Assembly: GCA_951217055.1 (NCBI GenBank)
Contig: OX578276.1
Span: forward strand, 139,125,582-139,189,581
From: Gerris lacustris
Taxonomy: Eukaryota > Arthropoda > Insecta > Hemiptera > Gerridae
Direction of reading: 5' to 3'
DNA: 64,000 nucleotides
Shown here one piece after another: positions 1 through 12,529 of this stretch. The position numbers were made by a program, and so were the translations under genes. The notes under the pieces were generated by a model. The model had not been told where the DNA came from, did not search any database, and worked only from the letters and a program-made list of their open reading frames with translations. The first letter of the stretch is position 1, and the number at the start of each line of letters is the position of its first letter.

Positions 1-322
1 AAGTCTAACACTGCTTCATGCTGTGTGGTAACTTTTCGGCTACTCGAGCCATATTTGAGCCTAAAAATAAAATTATTGTCAGAATGATATATACATCAAT
101 AATTGATAACGTTAAGGAAATGATCTAGCAATTACCTCTATCCTATAAATTTTAATTCAGTTATCAAGCTGAAGAGTTGTGATTCATAAGGGTTGAGTAA
201 ATTCAGGATTGCATTAGGGGAACTAGTAGTTCACCACGTCAAACTCCTATAATCAATAGTACAAAGTACTGATAATTGAAGCGAGCGTAGCGAGCTTCCT
301 ACATTCAACGAAATATGTTCCG

Positions 323-362
<40 letters not shown>

Positions 363-1670
363 AGTAACGTTCACGCGTGTGACGATAACTTGAGTAAAAG
401 TTGACCGATTTAGTTGAAATTTGGTATACATGTTCCTCTTACTAATACTCAGGCTAAGTTCGTTGGACAGCGTGATCCGTCCAAGAGTTCGCGCGCAACG
501 CTCGCGTAAACGAGAGGTACAAAAATTAAATTGGAATTTCAGGACGGGAAAAGATTCTATCATCATCTATTTGATGAGACGAACATTATTTTCAAATAAC
601 ATTTTTTACTAAAACCAACAGCGACACCGCTATGACATAATAAAGATCGCTAAAACTATTAAGCGGACCTAAACGTTTATAATAGAGAAAACAACCTTTT
701 TACCGATATCTTACGTTCTAACGTATAGATTTTAATAAAACTTCATATACACCATCTAATGCACAATTGAAACAGGTATGCAAAATTTCAACTTGATACA
801 AGCAAAATTCTTTGCGTAGCGACGAGATACATTTATAATAATTGTTTAAAAGCTACCGGTGGTAAAGATTGTTATAGTCGTATAGGTTTGTTTAGGAAGT
901 AAAGCTTTGTACCGAGTACCCCCACTCTTCCCTACACTAACCCTCTTCCACTTATCTTCAACTATGACATTCATCATGATTAATAAATTTCAATATTCAG
1001 TATTTCATTGCAATACGCTCGCTTCAATGATAGAGCCACGCGATGCCTAGTTATGATAGTCAAGTATGAAAACAACTGGGAATGGTATTGATAAGGTTAA
1101 GGGTCCATATCATTACCAGTGATAGCAGGACATATTTTATTGTTTAATGACACTTTAATTGTTATAATTGTGATAAAGTTGTTATAGTTTACTACAATAT
1201 TGTTTTATTAATTTTATGCTAGATGTCTGAATCTGATACCCACCTGACCGTATTTTAGTGATATGATCAGTTCTACTCAGGTCACTTGCTCTACTAATGG
1301 TAAACCTACATGGGTTTATATGTACTGCTTTTAGCTGTCACTCAGATAGAAACCCTTACCTTATTAATACCTTCCAGAGTTATTTTCATACTCGACTCTC
1401 ATAATTACCTGTACTTTGTATTATTGATTATAGGATTTCGACGTGGTGAACTACTAGCTCCCCTACATTTACACAACTCTTATGAATCACAACTCTTGAG
1501 CTTGAAAACTGAATTACAATGTATAGGATAGAAGTGATTACTAGATCATTTCCTTAACGTTATTAATTATTGTTGTTATATTATGTATATCATTCATACA
1601 ATAAATAAATATATTTTTAGGTTCGAAAATGGCTCGAGTAGCCGAAACGTTGCCACATGAAGCAGCGTTA
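1..1670. repeat. Foldback (long inverted repeat), left end at or beyond window start
   Basis: Bases 1-277 plus 1053-about 1115 match the reverse complement of about 1322-1670. Shared landmarks are GGCTACTCGAGCC (left near 40, right near 1632), CTAGATCATTTCC (right near 1540) and the AGTAGTTCACCACGTC block (left near 225, right near 1450). The left arm is interrupted by a 775-bp insertion. The loop is about 1116-1321. No transposase is visible, and the outer boundary cannot be set because the left arm starts at the window edge. Confidence 0.8.
276..1050 (+). mobile_element. Helitron/Helentron-like non-autonomous insertion (family 4)
   Basis: This is a 775-bp block present in only one arm of the surrounding foldback, so its ends can be read from the element-free arm. 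It starts with GAAGCGAGCG in a hairpin-prone stretch, then a TGTC microsatellite (about 325-361), then a core shared with families 1 and 2 (GACGATAACTTGAGTAAA, about 380-397). An inverted CGCTCGCTTC lies near 1017-1026, and the block ends in CTAG. The target reads A|T with no duplication, as is typical of Helitrons. The 5' end does not show the canonical TC. It encodes nothing recognisable. Confidence 0.6.
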
Positions 1671-1751
1671 TTTTCTTCCTACTCTTCAAGGATCCAAATA
1701 CCCGATTAATAACAATTTCTATAAGGTACACTTAAAATGACTACTATGTAG

Positions 1752-2073
<322 letters not shown>

Positions 2074-2965
2074 GGTGTCCCGGGTCAGGACCGACAAACT
2101 TTGGGATGTGATAGTACAGTTAATTTGGAGTAAAAAAAGTTCTATAAACCATGGTCCTATTCTCATTTGTTTTCTAGCTATCTTATTTTTAACTTTTTTT
2201 TGTGAAACGTGACTTTGACTTAATAAATTGGCAATATCATATGAAGTAATTAAGCTAGAATTATAAATGATATACAAACTGAAAAAGCATGAAAAATTCT
2301 TAAAAAAAAACATCATTTCAGCTATTAAATTTCATTTTTAGTCACAGGTTAATTTGTTAGAACTTGAAAATAATAAAATTTAATTAAAAAAAGTAAATGT
2401 TAGAGCTTGTATAACTACAGTATTTTATTAGATAAATATGGGTGCAAAACTCCTTGAAGATGGCGCATTTACTAAGCTTCAAAACGATACTATTAAATTT
2501 AAAATATTGCAACTTTAAGTATCCGAAATAGTGACAAAATTCCAAAAAAACATGTCCTACTATAAGCTGAGATAGGGTTGGGGGAATGGGAAGTGCCCTG
2601 AAAATGCAAACGTCGGGCCATTTTTTTTCTTTTTCTTTTAAGTTGCTCCAGTATAATAAAACGTTAAAGTCAGAGTTTAGTCATAGTACCCGTGTGGTAC
2701 CAGTCATGGTACCAATGATACTACAGTCATTGTAAAGTCATGGCACCTGATGAATCTTATAATTATTAAGGGTGTAATAATTTATTTTTATTACGATAAT
2801 CAATTATTTTTATAATAATGTTCTTTGTAACTAAACCAAAATTGTACTGTATTAATTGAATTATCTTATTACTTTGTTAAAAAAAAATCATTAAAGATGA
2901 AATAGAAAAGTGTAATAATAAAATAAACCGACCTTTTTTATTTATAATTAACACTTCTGTAATTA

Positions 2966-3245
2966 CTATAATAAATGTTCAAAATGGTGCCCTCCTTCAT
3001 TCATACACATCCACAATTTTTAAGTCGAGATTTGCTGCATTTTATAGGAGTAGCTTTTTGGTCATTTATTTGATGAGCTGCTCCTTGTATCCTGTTTATT
3101 AGCTCCTCTTGACTGTTAACCGGTATTCTAAACACCAAATCTTTCATCCATCCCCCCCCCCCCCCAAACAGAAATCTAAAGGTGCAATGTCTGGTGACCT
3201 GGGTGGCCAAGCAACCGCTTCTCCTCTTCCACTGTACCTATTAGG
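2966..3245 (-). pseudogene. C-terminal remnant of a mariner-like (DDE) transposase
   Basis: Reading the minus strand, the frame upstream of the C/G tract encodes a stretch containing AVAWPPRSPDIAPLDF. This is the region around the third catalytic acidic residue in mariner-type transposases, where the W-PPRSPD-PLDF block is a family hallmark. After the G tract (plus 3153-3167) the frame shifts and continues as WMKDLVFRIPVNSQEELINR, matching the usual segment where many mariner proteins have a Lys-Asp-Val/Leu-Tyr/Phe-x-x-Pro stretch. It ends near GGHHFEHLL and a stop at 2966-2968, also typical. The N-terminal DNA-binding domain and the first two catalytic residues are absent, so it cannot be active. 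The superfamily is well supported; the subfamily was not determined. Confidence 0.85.
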
Positions 3246-3256
3246 GTAGTGTTGAA

Positions 3257-3340
3257 TGCAGCAAATCTGTACTTAAAAAATGTCGGATGTGTATTAATGA
3301 AGAAGGGCACCATTTTGAACATTTATTATAGTAATTACAG
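3257..3340 (+). pseudogene. Second copy of the transposase C-terminal end in the right arm
   Basis: The plus strand repeats, with differences, the last codons of the transposase remnant lying in the opposite arm, including the coding for GHHFEHLL before a TAG stop near 3337. It differs by small indels and substitutions from the minus-strand copy, so the two arms have diverged since duplication. Only a few dozen codons are present. Confidence 0.6.
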
Positions 3341-3406
3341 AAGTGTTAATTGTAAGTAAAAAAGGTCAGTTTATTTTATTATTACTCTTTTCTTTTTTAT
3401 TCTTAA

Positions 3407-3450
<44 letters not shown>

Positions 3451-4252
3451 TAGGTAATAAGATAATTCAATTAATGCAGTACAATTTTGGTTTAGTTACA
3501 AAGAACAATATTATAAAAATAATTGATTATCGTAATAAAAATAAATTCTTACACCCTTAATAATTATAAGATTCATCAGGTGCTATGACTTTACAATGAC
3601 TGTAGTATCATTGGTACCATGACTGGTACCACACGGGTACTATGACTAAACTGACTTTAACGTTTTATTATACTGGAGCAACTTAAAAGAAAAAGAAAAA
3701 AAATCACTCGACGTTTGCATTTTCAGGGCACCTCCCATTCCCCCAACCCTATCTCAGATTATAGTAGGACATGTTTTTTTTTAATTTTGTCAGTATTTCG
3801 GATACTTTAAGTTGCAATATTTTAAATTTAATAGTATCGTTTTGAAGCTTAGTAAATGCGCCAACTTTAAGGAGTTTTGCACCCATAGTTATCTAATACA
3901 ATACTGTAGTTATACAAGCTCTAACATTTTCTTTTTTTAATTAAATTTTATTATTTTCAAGTTCTAACGAATTAACGTGTGACTAAAAATGAAATTTAAT
4001 AGCTGAAATGATGTTTTTCTTTAAGAATTTTTCATGCTCTTTCAGGTGGTATATCATTTATAATTCTAGCTTAATTACTTCATATGATATTGCCAATTTA
4101 TTAAGTCAAAGTCACGTTTCACAAAAAAAAGTTAAAAATAAGATAGCTAGAAAACAAATGAGAATAGGACCATGGTTTATAGAACTTTTTTTACTCCAAA
4201 TTAACTGTACTATCACATCCCAAAGTTTGTCGGTCCTGACCCGGGACACCCT

Positions 4253-4604
4253 TATATATATCTATATCTATATATCAGTAGTCTCCTAAATCTACGCTAT
4301 TGGTAAAATATTTATGTTGCTTTTAAGAATTTAAAAAGTATTAGCACTCAATTAAAAAGGTTGATGATGATATGATGAAACATGATGCATTTTGTTTTAA
4401 ATTATGATCATATATATTAGAATATCTTATTACATTACTTGATTGATGAATAGCTCGCAAGAAACATATGATGTAAATGTTAACACTGTAATTGTAATTC
4501 CATTACTAATACGAGTAAGAAGCATGAACTAGGTCATGTTTTTAACAACTTGAACATCGTGTCTGTAATCTTGGTGCGTAAAGGCTTCCGCGGTTGGTTT
4601 CATA
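4253..4604. other. AT-rich spacer, nothing recognised
   Basis: No coding frame, repeat end or structured motif was recognised apart from a short TA/TC-rich run at the start. Confidence 0.6.
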
Positions 4605-4792
4605 ATGGAGTTCTAGGTCTTCCGGTGGTGACCGCGTCATAGTGGATGATATTTCCGACGTTTCGCCCCTTATGCTAGAGGCATCATCAGGGTAAAGCAT
4701 GTTCTGATGAAAGAAACAACGTGAACTGTGATGACGCGGTCACCAGCGTACTGGACACACCACCACTGGAAGACCTAGAACTCCATCGTATC
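4605..4792. repeat. Palindromic MITE-like element with hammerhead-like motif
   Basis: TGGAGTTCTAGGTCTTCC at the left is mirrored by GGAAGACCTAGAACTCCA at the right, and ACCGCGTCAT near 4631 is mirrored by ATGACGCGGT near 4721. The centre (minus strand, 4657-4691) reads CTGATGA, a GCCTC/GGGGC stem, then GAAAC. Confidence 0.6.
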
Positions 4793-5117
4793 TGTAGCTT
4801 AAATTTAATCATAGAAACCAGTAGATAGAAATTGACAAGGAAAAGGAGTAGCTATTCTTACTAAAAATACTCAACTTCACTTTTAATTGAGCAAGTAGCC
4901 CATCCTGCAACTAGGAATATTGTATTATGACAGGTGTCTGAGATTTTATCATACTGCGCTGACTTGCCATAAGTAAATCAAGTGGGATAAACGTGCCCAA
5001 AAGTAGCAGTCGTATCTGAGTCGTGGTATCTCACTACGCATTATTTCTTATATTAAATTACTGAACTGGTAAAGCTGATGATTTTAAAAACTAATTAAAT
5101 ACTACTATACCCATTAC
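4793..5117. other. AT-rich spacer, nothing recognised
   Basis: No recognisable coding or repeat structure. Confidence 0.5.
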
Positions 5118-5640
5118 AAATTAATTACTAAACTTATGCCCATAGGGAGTTATGTAATATTACTAGGTGATCTTAACGCCAGGCCTACAAGTTGGAAATG
5201 CATTACCTCAACTAAAGCCAGGTCTACTTATTTACACTTGCCTTTAAATGCAATATCATATATACAAAGTTTAGAATATCCAATTTATTCCCCACCAAGA
5301 CCTAGGAATCCAAGTTATATAAATCTTATTATTCCGAAGAATATATTAAATTTGTCAGAATATACTTTCAGAGCATGACCAAGTAGTTTTATCCCATCAT
5401 GAAAAACTAGTTAACTTTCCTAACTCCACTTCTTTAAATCGAAAGAGACTGTATTAGAATAAATATATAACATATATTAATAATACTATTATCACTAAGC
5501 CTGCACTACATTTTACTTCCGATATTGAAGTTTCTACTCATTTTAATTCAAGAAGTAAAGTATGCTAAAATTGTAGAATCCTCCTAGCAAATATCAAACA
5601 CTGTAATGAAAAATACAGCTTCGAAGTTATTAAAGCCCGG
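5118..5640 (+). pseudogene. Non-LTR (Jockey-like) retrotransposon endonuclease remnant
   Basis: The frame from 5136 encodes YVILLGDLNARPTSW, matching the GDxNA motif of the apurinic-type endonuclease domain of non-LTR retrotransposons. About 65 codons later comes an Arg-Asn-Pro-Ser-Tyr-Ile-Asn-Leu-Ile stretch in the place of the usual S-x-I-D-L block; its Asp is Asn here. After a frameshift near 5370 a second frame gives SEHDQVVL, corresponding to the SDH catalytic motif. Downstream codons resemble the linker that follows the endonuclease in Jockey ORF2 (an Ile-Asn-Asn segment and a Ser-Asp-Ile-Glu-x-Ser-Thr segment), with in-frame stops. The reverse transcriptase is not present here. It is a truncated, frameshifted copy. 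The non-LTR assignment is good; the Jockey clade call rests on resemblance to the other fragments in this window. Confidence 0.75.
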
Positions 5641-5752
5641 CATATGCACTTTTTGGCCATAGTTGGCCACTTGCATTCATCCAATCAACCGATACCGAAA
5701 GGAATAAGAATATGTTCTATCAAATAAAACCCAAAATAGGCGATTATAAAAA

Positions 5753-5990
5753 AGGTACTTCTTTAGATTGTTACTCCCCTATGTATTTTTAGAATATAAA
5801 TGACTAACTGAATAACTATTATGGCAAAGAGATGTTTAGTCCAATGTACTTTGGGACAAAGAAATATAACACTTCTGTTTTATAAGAGGAGTAACAGTCT
5901 AAAGATGAACACTCCGTACACCTTCTTCAGATTGTTGCTCCCCTCTGTTTTTTTAGTAAATAGAGTAACAGTCTAAAGAAGTGCCAAAAT
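5753..5990. repeat. MITE-like repeat with nested inverted repeats
   Basis: TTCTTTAGATTGTTACTCC near 5759 and its inverse near 5887 form one palindrome. A second CTTCTTCAGATTGTTGCTCC at about 5930 pairs with an inverse ending near 5986. The outer pair gives an element of about 238 bp with a 26-bp terminal repeat. Confidence 0.55.
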
Positions 5991-6202
5991 TAAAAGAACA
6001 ATATAACCTTAGATAATATTTCGAGTCAGCAGTGGGTATTTTTGATCCTTAATTCTTTTGTGATTTATACTTATGGTTAAAGCAGACAAACAAAGACTTA
6101 TAAAATTTTACAAATAAACGTGTAGCAAAAGCTTTAATTCTAGATATTAACATTTTATTTAATAACTATTCCATTTTGACATTTTACTCTTAAAACAGTT
6201 TT

Positions 6203-7118
6203 TGGAACGAAGTTCCTTATGGCACGTTCTTGGAGCCCGGGAGTGAATCCGAAAAAAACGACCAAAATCACCGTCACAAAATCACCGTCACGCAAAATTC
6301 GTCACGAAATCTACCGATGGCGATAATTGGAGTAAAAGTTGACCGACTTAGTTGAAATTTGGTACACATGTTCATTTTACCAATGTCCGGGACAAGTTCG
6401 TTGGACATCAATATCCGCCCAAGCGTTCACGCGCATCGCTCGCGTAAACGTAAGCTTCGAATTTAAAATTGGAATTTTTGGACGGGAAAAAATTCTAACT
6501 TCATCTATTTAATGAGACAAACAACTTTTATAAATAATTTTTTTTAGTAAAACGAACACCGACACTACTATGAAGTGATAAAGATCGCTAAATTTATTAA
6601 AGCGGACCAAACCGATTAAAATAAAGAAAACAACGTTTTTACCGATATCTTACGTTCTACCGTAAAGATTTAAATGAAACTTTGTATACATCACCTACAG
6701 TACAATTGAAACAAGCATGAAACATTTCAACCTGATTCAAGCAGAATTTTTTGTGAGTTAATGATTTATATTTTTTATTTTAATATTTAATTGGAGTAAT
6801 ATGCCGTCGGGGCCTGGGAGGCCAGTTCTTTTTCCTTCTACAACCATCTGCTTTAACTATAAATTTATCATTAACTTTTATCTCAATATACAATACATTA
6901 TTTATTGAAAGACGCTTGCTTCAAAAATAATAAAAAGATTTTCATTTAATTTTGCCTTAACTCCGCTAGTACAAATAGTTAGTTACTTTTAATTTTGTCT
7001 CTTTTCTAACTCCACCATGTATACGTAGTTATTAAAGCAATTTTATAATTTATATTTAATGAAAAGCGTAAGGAACTTCGTTCCTACCGGGTGTCCCAGG
7101 ACACCAAACGTATTTTTT
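6203..7118 (+). mobile_element. Helentron-like element, family 1, copy A
   Basis: Starts with GGAACGAAGTTCCTTA, itself a small hairpin. It carries the shared core (GATAATTGGAGTAAAAG and following) and ends with the inverse TAAGGAACTTCGTTCC (about 7069-7084), followed by a stem-loop GGTGTCC-CA-GGACACC at 7090-7105 and a T-rich end. Two other copies share both ends. Non-coding. Confidence 0.7.
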
Positions 7119-7205
7119 ATTAATTGCAAGCTTTAATAAGTTTAACAATTATTTTCTCATAAAAAATAAATTCAGCAATGTGCTTTTAAGAGGTGAGGTC
7201 CAATT

Positions 7206-7452
7206 ATAACAGCGATGTGGGAGCTTACAAAAGTATAACCAAGAAATACAGAAACGTAAAACAGAGATATGTCCATGTGAAAATAAACCAAGTTAAATAA
7301 AAGAGATTACCAACTTGATTAACAATATACCTGGTGATAACTGGATTGCAATCAACGAAGTGTCATTTTCTGATACAGTTTTAGAACCATCTCATCATGA
7401 TGAAGAATGTTCAGACGATGGACTGACTCCTTATTCGAAGAAGAAATTTTAG
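7206..7452 (+). pseudogene. Possible short coding remnant of unknown origin
   Basis: One plus-strand frame runs from about 7206 to a TAG at 7450-7452 with a single internal stop. It ends in an acidic segment (HHDEECSDDGL) followed by a basic PYSKKKF tail, preceded by a Cys-Pro-Cys and an IPGDNW segment. The acidic then basic C-terminus resembles the ends of some transposon proteins, but no family motif was recognised and there is no clear start. It may be chance. Confidence 0.25.
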
Positions 7453-7689
7453 ATAATATAGTTTAACTTCTTAATTTGTAATTATATTATTTTAAGCGAA
7501 ATTATTTTTAACATGGTTTAAACTTATAGTATTTTTTAATTATTTAATTTTAGCGAATTTTCGAAGAAAATTAAGCTATTGCAATGGCTTCAACATTTTT
7601 GTAATGCGAATTTTTGAAAATGTTTTCCATGGAAATCCGTTTTAGACCATTCTGAATCGATTAAAATGTAACACTATTTTTTTTATGTA

Positions 7690-8120
7690 TGTATATATGT
7701 GTCACTCCAGACGATATCTCCCCTTAGGATGCACTTAAAAATATCAAACAAATTTTAAAATGTCAATAATATCAAAAGAAAGGATGAGTTCGTTGGACAG
7801 AATTTTTGGAGTTCATTTAGGGGTAAAATTTTTAAAACTTAGGGTCAAAAATAGCATAAAAACGTGTTTTTTCCATTTTACCCCCCTTTTATATAAAAAT
7901 ATGATATACGTGTACTTAACAACAATTACTGTACTCTTAAAGAGCTTTCCAACGTTATGCATTTTGAAAGGTAAATAGTATATTGACTTTTGTACCCCGT
8001 GTGTACCATTTTTTTATTTTTCACCCATCCAAATTCTAAACCAAAATTTCCCCATAATATCATAAGCCAATAATACGCAGATTTCTTTGAAAATTCGCTC
8101 ATTAAGTCATGGTGCATGAC
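7690..8120 (+). repeat. Degenerate dispersed repeat, relative of the 48-kb Helitron core
   Basis: Shares several blocks (AACAACAATTACTG, CTCTTAAAGAGCT and a GACTTTTGTACCCCGT stretch) with 10.85-10.98 kb and, in inverse orientation, with 48.6-48.75 kb. No intact ends seen. Confidence 0.55.
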
Positions 8121-8220
8121 TGGACTTTTATTTTTTTAAATAATAAATTAATTACTCGGAAATGAAAATTTTAAATTAATTAATTTTGTTATGCATTTTA
8201 ATTATATCACTGCACTTTTT

Positions 8221-8665
8221 AGGGTTTCGTTGGTAAAAACAAAAACAAAAAAACCCTTTTAGTTTCATTTCTGTGTGTCTGTCGGTCTGCCGCTCTATGC
8301 GGTTCCAATAACTTTTGAATCAAAACAGATAAAAACATGAAACTATCCTGTATTAAAGATTGTTTTAACAAGCACTCAGGAAAAATATAGCGTACTCAAA
8401 ATTATCAGCTGTTCAAATTCAAAATGGCGGATAATTCACGTAAATAAAATATTTTTATTAAAATTTTGTGAGGGGTATAAAATGAAAAGTATTGAAGTGA
8501 AGATTACAAAAATATATAACACTTGTGGAATGTGTTTAATTTTACATGACATTTTGTCAAAAACATAAATGTTTTGCGTCCCCCCCCCCCTTCCTTATAG
8601 GTACTAATTTTATTGTAACAATACCAACGAAACCCATTTTACGTGAGACTTCACGCACAACCATT
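8221..8665 (+). mobile_element. Helentron-like element, family 3
   Basis: Begins AGGGTTTCGTTGGTA; a TGTGTGTCTGTCGGTCTG microsatellite follows near 8272. The inverse TACCAACGAAACCC lies at 8622-8635 and is followed by a perfect CGTGA-GACT-TCACG stem-loop (8642-8655). This is the same layout as families 1 and 2 with unrelated sequence. Non-coding; a C tract sits at 8580-8590. Confidence 0.65.
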
Positions 8666-9243
8666 TTATTAATTGTATTTTTGTTTTAATAAATTGTGAT
8701 TGGTTTATAGGAAAATCAGTTTTTGTCCCCCCTGAAAAATTGCATTTCTTGTAGATAGCCGGTTTTGAAACTAGACAAGTTATATTATAAGTGTTTAAAT
8801 TTAATAGTAATGATCATATCAATAAAGTACTGATTAAAATGGTTTATACTTATTAAAAAAGTAATTTATAAATCCATTTCGTAACGACTGTTTACATTTT
8901 ATGCTAGTTTACATTTGTTGCCCAGATGGAAATGATAGGTGATTGTGAGATACGTAACAATTTCTCCGAGGAAATAAAATGTCAATATTTGAACTTTTCT
9001 TCAGAAAGAGAAATAAAACTTCGATATTTTAACCCAGGCTAATTGCCCCCTCAACTGTAATTGAAATAGGGTTATAATAATAACCATTTATTGAATAATT
9101 GCAAACAAAAAAAAAAAAAAAAAAAAAATTAAATGTTCTCTTCTATTAAATAACTAATACAAAGCTTTGAATAATAATTCTTATACTTCATGATTTGAAT
9201 AATAATTTATTCTTGTATTTTATTATTTTTTCTTTTTCATATT
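8666..9243. other. AT-rich spacer, nothing recognised
   Basis: Contains an A tract near 9109-9128 and no coding or repeat structure that I recognise. Confidence 0.5.
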
Positions 9244-12200
9244 AGTCCAGGAGCCAGGTCGAAAAAACCAGGTCGAGCTGGAAAGTATTTTGAACTTAAT
9301 GGAATTTTTACAGGTAACTCAGAGGTCCTCTGGGATGCCAATGCTGAGTTTTCGACCTCGTGGCCCTTGTGCTAACTTGGGGAGGGGGGAAAAACCCCAA
9401 TTTTTCCGCCAATGTTTTGGTTTTTCGCCTCTAGCTCGAAAACTACGCGTCAAACAAAAAAACTTTCCCAGTACAATATTAAAGAGCATCAAATTTCCTA
9501 TAAAAATCACTGGTCATACGACTGTTTTCACCCATTAGGTACTGTGATACAGCATTGTGAAAAAATGCCATATTTTAAAAAAGGTGGATTTTAGCGGAAA
9601 AAGCGTGGTTTTGGGCTTATAAAATAGATTTATCATCATAAATTGAGTATTCAACATTTCTATGTATACCATAATAATATTTAACCCCCAGTAAACCCCT
9701 CCCTCCTCACTGCCCTCTCCCCCCCCCCCCCCCCCCAGAACCAAATTTGAAAAATAAGTTAAATAAAACCTCTTCTTCCCTGAAACATTCAACATGATGC
9801 TATCATCAATCTTTCTTTAGGGTGGAGGGGAGGGGGAAAGGATCCGCTGATCAGTAGCGTACCGAAGGCAGGGGGGCTGAGGGCGGTCCACCTCAGGCCC
9901 CGTTCAAACGGAGGCCTTAATTTTATTTTTAATTGAAAAACCAAAGCAATGTTGAGAAGCGATAATAATGTGCGTAACTTATTGATTACGTAGGTAAGCA
10001 AGTTATCTATAATTATGCTACATAATAATAAAAATAATATGAAAATAATAAACAAAAAATGAACATTAAATTAAATCTTCGTGAGTCTCTTCGATAAGCG
10101 ACTCGTCAGCCCCATCTTCGTCCATGCCTTCTTCTGTTCTTATATTCTTCTGCAGAAAATTAGTCCAAATAATGATACACTAAAATAATGTTCAATATAA
10201 AATAATAAATATACGGGGCACAACACTCTGCGAGAGGAAGACACCAATACCAATAACTGAACTGTGCTTGGTAGTCCAGTAAATAATGCTCAAAAATGGC
10301 AATACCTCGCAATTGGTTCGTCCTTCATCGATTTGCACACAATTTTGGAATTAGGCTCATCTTACCCTTCTACTTCAAAATCTATATTATGCCGATGGGC
10401 GCTGTTTATTTTTTAGGGGTGAAAACTACCACTAATTATCAAAACGTATAAAGTAACATTTTAAAGCTTAGGGTGGGTAAAATTTCGTTTGGATTAGTTG
10501 AATAATGATTGTTTTATACTTTGTAATACAATTTAAAAATATTTCAACCCTTAAAAAACAACCCTTGTTAATGTACAAAAAAATATTTATCCTTAAATAA
10601 ATGATTAATTTATCATATCGACTTAATTTAAGAATGATGTTGCCTAAAATATTACTAATTTCATTATTTTGCAATTTTTCAACCCTTAAAAACCACTCCT
10701 TACAACGATTTGCACCCAAAGTACTAAATGCACACAAATTATTTCATATTCTTTTTTCTGACATCAAATAAAGCACGTATACCAATTTTCATTCATATCG
10801 GATCTAAAATAATAATATTTCTAATTTTTAGCTAAAACCATTTATTCCTGTTTTTCCATTTTATCCCCCTCTTAAATGAAAATATGACAAGTGATTATAA
10901 CAACAATTACTGCTCTCTTAAAGAGCTATCCAACGACATTCATCATAAAGGATTTATACTATTTTGACTTTTGTACCCCGTACCCCATACTTCCGCCGTC
11001 TGGATATTCCCGAAAAGTTGGAGTTAAGCTGTTCTCATGTGTCCCATGTGATCCACGCAAAGCCGTAGAAGGGCGAAGATCAATTTGAATTAGGGTGGTA
11101 ATTAGGGGGTTGTTTTCACTGATTTTTTCGTAGAAAAATGTAGGGACTAACTTTATTTTCATCGTAACTCGCTTAATTTTGATGCTATTGACTTCTATTT
11201 TTTTTAAATGAAAGCTCTTTTTGTCTACTTTAAAAAAACGTCTATAAGTTTTCCTCGTAAAGTGCTCAGTTTTATCGCTATTTGACTCTGAATCTCTCAA
11301 ATTTAGCATTTGACGAACAAAAGCCAACAATTAACAAGCCGTAGGTCGGTCCGTATTGGTCGTACATGATTTATAAAATAAGGATTTTCTTTCTTTTTTT
11401 AAAGGCTACAATATTGTTCTTACTGTTTGTTTGATGAAATGCATATTTTTCGAGTTATTCGCGAAAAACCGATCAAAAAGGTCGAACAACTTTTACTTTC
11501 AATCGCGAATAACTCGAAAAATATTAATTTAAACAAAAAAATGTATAGATCATTTTTGACTTAGAATTAGCTTTTCCATCGATTCCTGTGGTTAAAATAA
11601 AATAAAAAATTTCAACCCCCGAGATGGGGTGGCAACCACCCCCAGGGTAATAGCAATGACAATATTAATGATATAGATTTTGATGCTTGGACTATTCTCT
11701 ACCTACTGTCAAATTTTCAAGTAAATCGATGTATGACGAAAGAATTGCGACCCAAAGTGCTTCATTTCCTGGACTATTGATATTTTTATTTTATTAAAAG
11801 ATAAAAAGTCGAAAATTTTGAGGGAAGGATAGAACTTCTTTACCTACGTAATCAATAAGTCACGCACATTATTCGTCATCAAATTTGTTTCTGGGGGGAG
11901 GGGGCGGGGAGAGGGCAGTGAGGAGGGAGGGGTTTACTGGGGGTTAAATATTATTATGGTATACATAGAAATGTTGAATACTCAATTTATGATGATAAAT
12001 CTATTTTATAAGCCCAAAACCACGCTTTTTCCGCTAAAATCCACCTTTTTTAAAATATGGCATTTTTTCACAATGCTGTATCACAGTACCTAATGGGTGA
12101 AAACAGTCGTATGACCAGTGATTTTTATAGGAAATTTGATGCTCTTTAATATTGTACTGGTAAAGTTTTTTTGTTTGACGCGTAGTTTTCGAGCTAGAGG

Positions 12201-12374
12201 CGAAAAACCAAAACATTGGCGGAAAAATTGGGGTTTTTCCCCACTCCCCAAGTTAGCACAAGGGCCACGAGGTCGAAAACTCAGCATTGGCATCCCAGAG
12301 GACCTCTGAGTTACCTGTAAAAATTCCATTAAGTTCAAAATACTTTCCAGGTAAATCTACCTGGCTCCTGGACT
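9244..12374. mobile_element. 3.1-kb foldback element with 5-bp target duplication
   Basis: Ends AGTCCAGGAGCCAGGT and its inverse, flanked by ATATT on both sides (9239-9243 and 12375-12379). The arms, 9244-9750 plus 9961-10011 on the left and about 11830-12374 on the right, are nearly identical inverted copies. The left arm carries a roughly 210-bp insertion absent from the right arm. The short open frames in the two arms are mirror images of each other and are not genes. The loop (about 10.0-11.8 kb) is AT-rich, contains a smaller inverted repeat around TTTTTCGAGTTATTCGCG (11449) and its inverse (11503-11520), and encodes no recognised protein. Confidence 0.75.
9751..9960. mobile_element. Insertion in the left arm of the 3.1-kb foldback
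   Basis: The right arm reads straight through from its copy of CAAATTTGA into AATAATGTGCG, whereas the left arm has about 210 bp between those blocks. The insert holds a GC-rich stretch (GTACCGAAGGCAGGGGGGC and neighbours). Origin unknown. Confidence 0.55.
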
Positions 12375-12529
12375 ATATTTTAACTTACTGTATTATTTTA
12401 TTTAATAGTCTTTACCTTTGACTTTATGGAATCAAATAAATTTATTTATATTTTGTAGAGGCGTTGGAGTACTACTACTTATCAAGATTTCTTATGTGTG
12501 GTGTGTACTTATGCATGAGTCATTAACAC

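Noticed and set aside
276..1033. 13-bp inverted ends with GATA on both sides, suggesting a TIR transposon with 4-bp duplication
   Set aside because: The element-free arm of the surrounding foldback places the 3' border about 20 bp further on, so the GATA match is chance.
9290..9538. 82-aa frame with an almost identical partner at 12090-12338 (minus), suggesting a duplicated gene
   Set aside because: Both are the two arms of one foldback element. The opposite strand of the arms is equally open and no protein motif is visible.
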